Assembly: GCA_018664265.1 (NCBI GenBank) | Contig: JABJOR010000147.1 | Span: forward strand, 1-5,507 | Reading direction: 5' to 3' | Origin: Rhodospirillales bacterium | GTDB lineage: Bacteria; Pseudomonadota; Alphaproteobacteria; Rhodospirillales; Casp-alpha2 | DNA length: 5,507 nucleotides | Shown: positions 1 through 5,507 of the stretch, piece after piece | Layout: the number at the start of each line of letters is the position of its first letter | Position numbering within the stretch: position 1 is the stretch's first letter | The notes under the pieces: model-generated | What the model saw: the letters and a program-made list of their open reading frames with translations, nothing else | The model's database searches: none | Told to the model about the DNA's origin: nothing | Translations under genes and position numbers: made by a program

Positions 1-836
1 AGAATGAATTACTACAGGCTGTAATGACTGCCATGGAAAATGATCGAAATGATAATCGCAAAGACTTTCTGCAGTTTTTTATTCAACTAACTGACAAAGC
101 TGAAGCCTTCGTTATTGAACATGAACTTGCCACTGTGCCACTGCCTCGCACCTTGAAGGTTGCCTTATCACCGGATCATTTTTCAGGCGCTGCCTATGGT
201 GGTGTTTATCCTACTGGTCCTTTCAATCCTGACGCCACTACTCTTTTTTATCTGCCGAGTATTCCTGATAGCTCATCAGGCGATCAAAAAACGGGCTTCT
301 ATCGTTCCTTTAACACCCATTTCAATACCATGATCATTGCCCATGAAATGCTGCCGGGTCATTACCTGCAGTACAAGGTAGGCGTTAGCACTGCACCTGC
401 CATGCGATCGCTTTTCGCCAACGGCGTCTACGTAGAGGGTTGGGGATCTTTCAGTGAAGAATTGATGCTAAATGCAGGCTGGGGTGGCGGACAAAAACTG
501 ACCCGTCTTGCGCATCTTAGAAAACGACTTGAAAATGCAACACGCGCCTACATCAGTGTAATGGTGCACTTCGAGGGCTGGGAAAAACAGCAAGTGATAA
601 ATTTTGCTAGCAGACGTGGATTACTTGCGCCGCAATTCGCAACTAACCTCTGGAACAGGGTAATGAACAGCCCATTGCAGATCACGAATTATTTTCTGGG
701 CTTTCATGCATTCAAAAAACTTTGGCAACAACAAAACGCACGACTCGGTGATGAATTCAAAACACGCGACTTTGTCGATGGTGTTCTGCAGGCTGGGCCA
801 ATTCCTATCGATGCGCTTGATGCAACACTTAAGTAA
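1..836 (+). CDS. DUF885 family protein, predicted zinc metallopeptidase (C-terminal part, 5' end outside window)
   Basis: The reading frame is open from base 3 to the TAA at 834-836. The ATG at 24 is an internal methionine, because the codons before it are sense and the segment lacks a family N-terminus. About 277 residues are visible; DUF885 proteins are usually around 550-620, so this is roughly the C-terminal half. Counting from the Met at 24, HEMLPGH lies at 107-113. This is the HExxPGH signature of DUF885, a gluzincin-like variant of the HExxH zinc motif. GVYVEGWGSFSEE follows at 134-146, and its Glu138 is a candidate third zinc ligand. The tail (FVDGVLQAGPIPIDAL) is typical of the family C-terminus. 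The family is mostly uncharacterised and members are often exported, but the signal region is not visible here. It lies 422 bp upstream of the receptor gene on the same strand, so it is probably a separate transcription unit, although a related role in peptide degradation is plausible. Confidence 0.88.
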   Translation, partial: NELLQAVMTAMENDRNDNRKDFLQFFIQLTDKAEAFVIEHELATVPLPRTLKVALSPDHFSGAAYGGVYPTGPFNPDATTLFYLPSIPDSSSGDQKTGFYRSFNTHFNTMIIAHEMLPGHYLQYKVGVSTAPAMRSLFANGVYVEGWGSFSEELMLNAGWGGGQKLTRLAHLRKRLENATRAYISVMVHFEGWEKQQVINFASRRGLLAPQFATNLWNRVMNSPLQITNYFLGFHAFKKLWQQQNARLGDEFKTRDFVDGVLQAGPIPIDALDATLK

Positions 837-900
837 GCTGTTGAATACATTGATTTTTAAAAAATTATTTACTTCGACAAAGTAGCGCTATGACAATTAA

Positions 901-948
901 CACTAACTGAGGCTATGCTCAAGGCAAGCTGTTCTTGGCCAGTTAGTG
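901..948. repeat. Spaced inverted repeat with nested short stem
   Basis: CACTAACTG at 901-909 is exactly complementary to CAGTTAGTG at 940-948, with 30 nt between. Inside, CAAG at 920-923 can pair with CTTG at 934-937, giving a bulged two-part hairpin. No T-run follows the right arm (it runs into GC-rich GAGGCGCC-like sequence), so it is not a canonical intrinsic terminator. It lies 64 nt after the DUF885 stop codon and could be a 3'-end stabilising structure, a protein-binding site or chance. Function unknown. Confidence 0.45.
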
Positions 949-997
949 AGGCGCCACGGAGCTGATTTGCTTGTATTGCGGTATGTAAAACCTTTGT

Positions 998-1027
998 TTG
1001 CTTTTAACGCAACCAAATATATCTAAT
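998..1027 (+). promoter_or_regulatory. Weak candidate sigma-70 promoter for receptor operon
   Basis: TCTAAT at 1022-1027 matches the -10 consensus at five of six positions. TTGCTT at 998-1003 is a partial -35 match (three of six) with an 18-nt spacer. Transcription would start near 1034 and leave a leader of about 225 nt. AT-rich DNA gives many such matches, and a second weak arrangement is TTGTTG at 1178-1183 with GTTAAT at 1201-1206, spacer 17, which overlaps the dyad. Neither is strong enough to choose. Confidence 0.18.
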
Positions 1028-1199
1028 CCTGTTATTGAAACAATCATCTAAATCTAGTCGAATTAGCATTGAATGTCTATTGAGAGTGTTTCTTCTTTCT
1101 AGATTTACAGTATTGGTTCTGAACGTAAGACTTGGGGAGGTCTGTTTTGTTGATTTCCTCAGTACATATATCGCCAGTTGTTGAGGGTACAGCAGCAAA

Positions 1200-1215
1200 T
1201 GTTAATTAGTTAACA
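1200..1215. promoter_or_regulatory. Perfect 6-bp dyad, possible operator of the receptor operon
   Basis: TGTTAATTAGTTAACA is an inverted repeat of TGTTAA and TTAACA around a 4-nt centre, ending 43 bp before the receptor start codon. Its size and position suit the binding site of a dimeric regulator acting on the proximal promoter, and the weak -10-like GTTAAT at 1201-1206 falls inside it. No named regulator consensus is recognised. AT-rich DNA produces such dyads fairly easily, so this is a candidate only. Confidence 0.3.
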
Positions 1216-1246
1216 AACAAAAAATAATATTTACATTTTTAATCGT

Positions 1247-1253
1247 AAGGGGA
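1247..1253 (+). promoter_or_regulatory. Ribosome binding site of the TonB-dependent receptor gene
   Basis: The purine-rich stretch AAGGGGAG lies about five bases before the ATG at 1259. It is a strong Shine-Dalgarno match and fixes the receptor start, which matters because the resulting signal peptide has an unusually long polar N-terminus. Confidence 0.7.
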
Positions 1254-1258
1254 GAAGC

Positions 1259-3601
1259 ATGAATACCGGACCACTAGAAAATAATCAGTCCATCACCGTT
1301 ACAGGCGTCAACCGAATCATATTTGTTCTGCTAACTCTCATAATAGGGAGTTCCAGTAATCTTGTCTTCGCGCAAGATGCGCTCGAAGAAGTTGTCGTTA
1401 CAGCACAACGAAGAGAACAAAACCTGCAGGACGTGCCCATCAGTATCAACTCCTTTGATGCCGGTGCCATCGAAAAAAATATGTTTAATGACGTCGCCGA
1501 TTATATTACCCGCACCCCCAATGCCAGTTGGGCCTCAACGGGCTCCAGGTCGCGCCGAGAATTGGCTATCCGTGGTACAACTAACTTCCTCAACGTCAAT
1601 TCCACGCTTCGCTCCAGCACCTTTGCATTTTACCAGGATGATTTCAGTATCGGCGGTAGTTCCGGTAATCCACCCATGATGGACATTGAGCGTATCGAGA
1701 TATTACGTGGCCCGCAGGCAACCTACTTCGGCAGAAACGCCATGGGTGGCGGCATCAATGTAACCTCGAAAAAGCCCAATAGCGAGAAGATAGAAGGCTC
1801 GATCATGTTTGATTATTCCAATTTCGACACCAAGGACGTCGAAGGCGTTATCAACGTCCCTGTTATCGAAGGCGTTTTGGCTGTACGCGGCAATATTAAA
1901 TACCTCGAATCAGATGGAAATATCAAAAATATTAATCCAGCCCAGGACGGCAATACCCAGAAAAACAAATACGGCAGGATCGCAGTCCGCTGGACCCCAA
2001 CGGATGAGCTGACTGTGGATTTAAACGGATCGGTTGGCTCCGAGAAATCGGGCATGCGTGAAGGTATAGCATCAGGCGTTCTCTCTTTCTTTGGTGAACG
2101 AATTTTCGGGGCCCACTCCCAGGGTACACCAGACGCTGATGGCAACGGCTTCGTAGATGGCAACCCGGATACAGTCGGTTTCTGGCCGAACAACACCAAC
2201 AAGACCAACTTTGGCCAGGACCAGGAAGTTGGCCTCACTTATCGACAGCTAGTAGGCCGGGTCGATTATGAATGGAACGAGAAAATCCTGTTCTCGAGTA
2301 TTACGGGTATTGTCGACTCTGACTTTTTCCTCAACGGTGATATTGATGGCTCCAGTTTGAGCCAGTTTAATGAGTTTCGCGATATTGATCGCAGCAGCGT
2401 AAGCACGGAAGTCCGTGCACAGAACATCGACGACGCCAAGTATCGCTGGAGTGTTGGTGCTATCTATGCCAAAGATAAGGGGCTTATTGATAGTAGTACC
2501 TTCAACGGACCCGACAGCCAGTTTGGCAATGGCGACGTAGCTACCTTGCCTGGAGGCAACGGCGGCACGGGCGTTAACCAGGGATTCAGGTTTCCTGGTG
2601 GTCCCGAGTTTGAGTCGCTTAAGAGCCTAGCCGCTTTCGCACAGATAGAGGGCGACTTCTTCGACGACAGACTGACCCTTGCTGTTGGTGGGCGTTATTC
2701 CGAGGAAACCAGCGTCTTCATAGATTTGGTTAATAATATAAATGTTAAATCAAAAGATACCAGCTTCTCTCCTCGCTTCGCGGCTAATTTCAGGGTCACT
2801 GACGACATCAATGTCTACGCCACCGTTTCAAAAGGCTTCAAATCGGGAGGGGTGACCGAGTTTAGTGGATCCCCGGTACCCTTTAAGCCGGAGATAGTCT
2901 GGAATTATGAAGCCGGGGTAAAGGCGGAGCTCTTCGATAGCAGGCTGCGTGTCTCTTTTGCAGCGTTCTGGATGGACTGGACCGACATGCAGGCGGAATT
3001 TCTGGCAGGCAATTTGGGGGCAGGAGGGGGCGCTGGAGCCGGGAACGTTATCAGCAACGCCGAGAAGCCAACGTCAAAAGGCCTGGAGTTATCACTTACC
3101 GCCTTGCCTATGGATAATTTGATTCTGAATTACAATGTTGGCTATCTCAGGGCACAAATGAACAAGGCAACCATCTTCGTTCGGACTAATCAATGCGACC
3201 ACGTTGCTCCGTCCACTGAATGTAACCATGTACTGGATGGCTCAACCACACCATTGTCGCCAAAGTGGACCATGTCGGCGGACGCGGAGTATACCCGTGA
3301 TCTCACCCCAACATATGAAGGTTTTGCGCGACTGGAATGGACCTTCCGGGACACGGTTGACAGAACGTTAATTGAGGGCTTGCTACACCCGGATGAGTTT
3401 CCCTGGAAAGTGCCGGCTTATAATTTCTTCAACCTGCGAGTCGGTGTGCGCCACGAGAACTATTCCGTTACGGCCTATGCCGAGAACCTGTTTGACAGTG
3501 AGCATTTCCAGAATGCCTACGTAAAGGCCTGGGCAGGCGGTGTCGCGCTGGAACCCTCCTATCAAAGTTACGGAGTCCGGTTCAAATATAATTACAACTA
3601 G
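1259..3601 (+). CDS. TonB-dependent outer-membrane receptor
   Basis: This is a complete 780-residue receptor, the usual length for the family. It should transport a ligand across the outer membrane using TonB-ExbB-ExbD energy. Residues 1-38 are a signal peptide: a long polar stretch, a hydrophobic core at 20-30 and a VFA-QD cleavage site. A TonB box, EEVVVTA, follows at 43-49. The plug domain runs to about 170 and includes RIEILRGPQATYFGRNAMGG from about residue 145 onward. The rest is a 22-strand-type barrel with typical signatures: VYATVSKGFKSGG near 519-531, NYEAGVK near 550 and AENLFD near 741-746. The C-terminus is RFKYNYN, aromatic-rich but without the usual terminal Phe. Extracellular loops may carry a DADGNGFVD loop (292-300), a Gly/Ala-rich stretch (about 582-597) and a Cys646/Cys655 pair. 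The substrate cannot be assigned. No siderophore-specific feature is evident, and the downstream amidohydrolases suggest a peptide or amide ligand. Confidence 0.95.
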   Translation: MNTGPLENNQSITVTGVNRIIFVLLTLIIGSSSNLVFAQDALEEVVVTAQRREQNLQDVPISINSFDAGAIEKNMFNDVADYITRTPNASWASTGSRSRRELAIRGTTNFLNVNSTLRSSTFAFYQDDFSIGGSSGNPPMMDIERIEILRGPQATYFGRNAMGGGINVTSKKPNSEKIEGSIMFDYSNFDTKDVEGVINVPVIEGVLAVRGNIKYLESDGNIKNINPAQDGNTQKNKYGRIAVRWTPTDELTVDLNGSVGSEKSGMREGIASGVLSFFGERIFGAHSQGTPDADGNGFVDGNPDTVGFWPNNTNKTNFGQDQEVGLTYRQLVGRVDYEWNEKILFSSITGIVDSDFFLNGDIDGSSLSQFNEFRDIDRSSVSTEVRAQNIDDAKYRWSVGAIYAKDKGLIDSSTFNGPDSQFGNGDVATLPGGNGGTGVNQGFRFPGGPEFESLKSLAAFAQIEGDFFDDRLTLAVGGRYSEETSVFIDLVNNINVKSKDTSFSPRFAANFRVTDDINVYATVSKGFKSGGVTEFSGSPVPFKPEIVWNYEAGVKAELFDSRLRVSFAAFWMDWTDMQAEFLAGNLGAGGGAGAGNVISNAEKPTSKGLELSLTALPMDNLILNYNVGYLRAQMNKATIFVRTNQCDHVAPSTECNHVLDGSTTPLSPKWTMSADAEYTRDLTPTYEGFARLEWTFRDTVDRTLIEGLLHPDEFPWKVPAYNFFNLRVGVRHENYSVTAYAENLFDSEHFQNAYVKAWAGGVALEPSYQSYGVRFKYNYN

Positions 3602-3626
3602 TAATACGTTTTTCCTTACATAGGAG

Positions 3627-3656
3627 CTGTCAAAGCGGCACATGCCGCTTTGACAG
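3627..3656. repeat. Strong intergenic hairpin between receptor and amidohydrolase genes
   Basis: CTGTCAAAGCGGCA at 3627-3640 is exactly complementary to TGCCGCTTTGACAG at 3643-3656. As RNA it would form a 13-bp stem with an ACAT loop, and a flanking G-U pair is possible. It starts 25 nt after the receptor stop codon. Neither strand has a T-tract after the stem, so it is not a standard Rho-independent terminator. More likely roles are protection of the receptor mRNA 3' end, partial attenuation that lowers downstream expression, or a dispersed REP-like palindrome. Confidence 0.75.
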
Positions 3657-3683
3657 TGAAGTACCCGAGTCGTCCCGCCCAAA

Positions 3684-3689
3684 AGAGGT
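3684..3689 (+). promoter_or_regulatory. Ribosome binding site of the first amidohydrolase gene
   Basis: AGAGGT lies seven bases before the ATG at 3697. It supports this start, which also gives a well-formed signal peptide. Confidence 0.6.
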
Positions 3690-3696
3690 AACAGAA

Positions 3697-4986
3697 ATGA
3701 ATAAAAAACACTATCAACTCCCCCTGATTTTCTCGATCCTGTTAAACCTGTTTGTTCCATTAGCAAGTGCCGAGACAACCGCCATTGTTGGTGGGACCGT
3801 GGTTGACCTGGAAGGTAAATCGCCAATAAGTGATGCAGTAATTCTTGTCGAAGGAGATAAAATAACTGCGATTGGCAAGGCTGATGATGTCAACATCCCC
3901 GCTAATGCCGAACGTATTGATGCCAGTGGCAACTGGCTAATCCCCGGACTGATGAATATGCATGTCCATCTCGGGCTAATCCTGCCTGGTAAAATGAAAG
4001 CTCAATTGGCGAACGAAAGCGAAGCGGCTCTGGCTCTACGCATGGCCGATGCGGCGCGTAACGTGCTACAGGCCGGTGTTACTACCATTCGGCTGCCAGG
4101 CGATACAGCTCATGCCGACATTGCCTTAGACCGTGCCATTAAAAAAGGCCAGGCCATAGGACCCCGTATTTATAGTGCTGGAGAAGCGGTGACTATTACC
4201 GGTGGGCACGGTTCAAAAAAGAATGGTAAAGCTAACTTTGACGGTCCTTATGAACTGGTCAAGGAGGCTCGCTCGCAAATAATGGCCGGAGCAAAGTGGG
4301 TCAAGATCCTTATATCAGGGGGAATTGCGACCGACGGTGGTGGTCTGGCTGCAGCACTGATGACACCTGAAGAAATAAATGCTGTTGTAGACGCCGCGCA
4401 CCGTTTCGGCGCCAAAGTAGCTGCGCATTCAGGATCTTCGGTAGCAACCAGTATTGCTGTTGATGCAGGAATCGACTCCATTGAACATGGTTATTTCCTT
4501 GATGAAAAAACCCTCAGGAAAATGAAAAAGCACGGCACTTATCTGGTACCGACTATCGTCGTCAGCCAACCTGCCACTGAACCTTTTTTCAAAAAAATTG
4601 GCTCTCCAGCTTGGTACCTGAAACGACGCAATGAGGCTGGCAAGGCCCATTTTCAGGCATTGAAGACAGCGATTAAAGTAGGTGTGAATATCGCACTCGG
4701 CACTGACCAGTTACCGCATGAGCCCAATGATGGTACGACGGCTACCGCCCGCGAGGCACAATACTACGTGGAAGCGGGCATGACACCTCTGCAAGCCCTG
4801 CGTTCAGCGACCATTGAGACTGCAAAGCTGCTGGGAGCTGAGGATCAGATAGGCTCCCTTGAAGTTGGTAAGTTCGCCGATATTGTTGCAGTGGACATGG
4901 ACCCGACCGAGGACATCAAGGCTCTGCGTAATATCCAGTTAGTAATGAAAGGCGGTGCGGTTTATCGTAACAAGCTGGGGCAATAA
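3697..4986 (+). CDS. Exported metal-dependent amidohydrolase (imidazolonepropionase / Xaa-Pro dipeptidase-like)
   Basis: This complete 429-residue protein belongs to the amidohydrolase superfamily, whose members hydrolyse amide or ester bonds at a mono- or binuclear metal centre. Residues 1-25 are a Sec signal peptide (MNKKH, hydrophobic core, ASA-ET cleavage), so it should act in the periplasm. A small beta-sandwich segment (about 29-80) leads into the TIM barrel at GLMNMHVHLG, with metal ligands His89 and His91. GGHG at 169-172 is characteristic of this branch. Lys203 in KWVKILISGG is the likely carboxylated bridging lysine. His244 (VAAHSG), His264 (IEHG) and Asp337 (LGTD) complete the site, so the enzyme should be active. 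The C-terminal ADIVAVDMDP and VMKGGAVY strands close the sandwich. Characterised relatives include Xaa-Pro and Xaa-Arg/Lys dipeptidases and ochratoxin-type amide hydrolases, so the substrate is uncertain. It starts 95 bp after the receptor gene and 24 bp separate it from the next gene; co-transcription is likely. Confidence 0.93.
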   Translation: MNKKHYQLPLIFSILLNLFVPLASAETTAIVGGTVVDLEGKSPISDAVILVEGDKITAIGKADDVNIPANAERIDASGNWLIPGLMNMHVHLGLILPGKMKAQLANESEAALALRMADAARNVLQAGVTTIRLPGDTAHADIALDRAIKKGQAIGPRIYSAGEAVTITGGHGSKKNGKANFDGPYELVKEARSQIMAGAKWVKILISGGIATDGGGLAAALMTPEEINAVVDAAHRFGAKVAAHSGSSVATSIAVDAGIDSIEHGYFLDEKTLRKMKKHGTYLVPTIVVSQPATEPFFKKIGSPAWYLKRRNEAGKAHFQALKTAIKVGVNIALGTDQLPHEPNDGTTATAREAQYYVEAGMTPLQALRSATIETAKLLGAEDQIGSLEVGKFADIVAVDMDPTEDIKALRNIQLVMKGGAVYRNKLGQ

Positions 4987-4998
4987 TTAACCCGGCTT

Positions 4999-5003
4999 GG
5001 GAG
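4999..5003 (+). promoter_or_regulatory. Ribosome binding site of the second amidohydrolase gene
   Basis: GGGAG lies seven bases before the ATG at 5011, inside the 24-bp gap after the preceding gene. It supports both the chosen start and translation from a shared mRNA. Confidence 0.55.
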
Positions 5004-5010
5004 ATAGGCA

Positions 5011-5507
5011 ATGAAAAAAGCGCTTTGGATAGTTATTGCATTGCCCCTGTGGCTGCTGGCTTGTTCAGACGAGCAGCCCGGGTCCGCCAACGAAACTGTA
5101 GTTGTTAGTGCTGCGGAATCTCCTGGCGAATCTGTCTCCCCCAAACAAACCGAGCCGACTGGCGAACTTCTCATTCGTGGCGTCGCCCTGATCGACGGCA
5201 GCGGAGCCGATCTACAATCTGATATCGACATTCGCATATCACAGGGACAAATTGTTGAAATTGGTTCCGGCCTGTCCGCTGCGAGCGGCAGCGAAATCAT
5301 TGATGGCAGTGGCAAATATGTGATCCCGGGTTTGATCGACGCCCATGCTCACCTGGACGCCCCGGTTGTATTTCAGCTCACGCCGGATGAAAGGGCGCAG
5401 ATTATTGAGCATACCCCCAAGGCATTTCTGTATAACGGTGTCACCACCATCCTCAACGTGTCATCGGACGCAGACTGGATATTCGAGCAACGCCAAGCTG
5501 AGCGCGA
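5011..5507 (+). CDS. Amidohydrolase family lipoprotein (N-terminal part, cut by window end)
   Basis: The frame stays open from the ATG at 5011 to the window edge, giving 165 codons with no stop. MKKALWIVIALPLWLLAC is a lipoprotein signal with a lipobox ending at Cys18. Ser follows the Cys rather than Asp, which would favour outer-membrane sorting by the E. coli rule. Residues 19-49 are a Ser/Glu/Pro-rich linker. The amidohydrolase domain then begins (ELLIRGVALIDGSG), and GKYVIPGLIDAHAHLD carries the metal-binding HxH at His112 and His114. The YNGVTTILNV segment near 141-150 matches the next conserved barrel strand. The other metal ligands lie beyond the window. It is only distantly similar to the amidohydrolase just upstream (shared fold motifs, different loops), so the pair is not a recent tandem duplication. 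As an outer-membrane-anchored partner it would probably act on the same imported substrate or its products. Confidence 0.87.
   Translation, partial: MKKALWIVIALPLWLLACSDEQPGSANETVVVSAAESPGESVSPKQTEPTGELLIRGVALIDGSGADLQSDIDIRISQGQIVEIGSGLSAASGSEIIDGSGKYVIPGLIDAHAHLDAPVVFQLTPDERAQIIEHTPKAFLYNGVTTILNVSSDADWIFEQRQAER

Larger units (their letters stand above)
837..1258. other. AT-rich intergenic region, no convincing gene
   Basis: These 422 bp separate the DUF885 gene from the receptor gene. There is no + strand frame with a plausible start and ribosome binding site. A 64-codon minus-strand frame (1004-1198) has no Shine-Dalgarno sequence and no recognisable protein. The stretch holds a short palindrome TAGCGCTA at 883-890, a spaced inverted repeat at 901-948, and a dyad at 1200-1215. 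No T-tract terminator was found after the DUF885 gene, and no Fur-box or cobalamin-riboswitch consensus was recognised by eye. It presumably carries the receptor operon's promoter and any control sites. Confidence 0.7.

Noticed and set aside
37..60. A GATAAT-containing stretch resembling part of a Fur box.
   Set aside because: It lies inside the DUF885 coding sequence, matches the palindrome poorly and is over 1 kb from the receptor start.
901..948. The inverted repeat as an integron attC site.
   Set aside because: The arm ends CACTAAC and GTTAGTG do not fit the RYYYAAC / GTTRRRY core boxes, and there are no integrase or cassette-like genes nearby.
1004..1198. A 64-codon minus-strand frame in the intergenic region.
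   Set aside because: It has no Shine-Dalgarno sequence before its start, a basic low-information composition and no recognisable motif. AT-rich noncoding DNA explains it.
1813..2238. A 141-codon minus-strand frame inside the receptor gene.
   Set aside because: It is wholly antisense to conserved receptor sequence and has no recognisable domain.
2867..2880. GGATCCCCGGTACC looks like a cloning-vector polylinker (BamHI-SmaI-KpnI order).
   Set aside because: It is one G short of the common polylinker, lies in frame inside the receptor, and encodes GSPVPF leading into the expected FKPE...NYEAG barrel motif. It is natural coding sequence, not vector contamination.
3627..3656. The hairpin as a Rho-independent terminator of the receptor gene.
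   Set aside because: The stem is strong, but no run of T follows on either strand. It is listed as a hairpin of unknown role instead.
3383..3826. A 147-codon minus-strand frame spanning the receptor 3' end, the spacer and the amidohydrolase start.
   Set aside because: It is antisense to two clear genes and crosses the hairpin. The protein has no family features, so it is a shadow frame.
4962..5315. A 117-codon minus-strand frame over the start of the second amidohydrolase.
   Set aside because: The + strand frame from 5011 has a lipoprotein signal, a ribosome binding site and the HxH metal motif, so the antisense frame is a shadow.

Overview
The window looks like chromosomal DNA of a Gram-negative, probably marine or environmental gammaproteobacterium. 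This is inferred from the outer-membrane TonB-dependent receptor, the Sec and lipoprotein signals, the moderate GC content and AT-rich intergenic DNA. No rRNA or other phylogenetic marker is present, so the taxonomic guess is weak. All recognisable genes lie on the + strand.

Layout: (1) 1-836 is the C-terminal part of a DUF885-family protein with the metallopeptidase-like HExxPGH motif; its N-terminal part lies upstream of the window. (2) 837-1258 is a 422-bp AT-rich intergenic region with no convincing gene. It holds a 9-bp inverted repeat (901-948), a perfect 6-bp dyad close to the receptor gene (1200-1215) and a clear ribosome binding site. (3) 1259-3601 is a complete 780-residue TonB-dependent outer-membrane receptor. 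(4) 3602-3696 is a 95-bp spacer dominated by a near-perfect 14-bp hairpin without a T-tract. (5) 3697-4986 is a complete exported amidohydrolase with HxH, Lys, His, His and Asp metal-site residues. (6) 5011 to the window end is the start of a second, divergent amidohydrolase with a lipoprotein signal, cut by the window edge.

How they may work together: the receptor and the two amidohydrolases are closely spaced and probably form one operon. The receptor would import a substrate across the outer membrane with TonB energy. The soluble periplasmic amidohydrolase and the lipid-anchored one would then hydrolyse it. Amidohydrolases of this branch include Xaa-Pro and Xaa-Arg/Lys dipeptidases and related amide-cleaving enzymes, and DUF885 proteins are predicted zinc peptidases. 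The simplest reading is therefore a scavenging locus for peptides or other amide-bonded compounds. The substrate cannot be read from the sequence. I see no mobile element, CRISPR array, tRNA or rRNA. The main points of interest are the receptor plus double-amidohydrolase arrangement and the intergenic hairpin.
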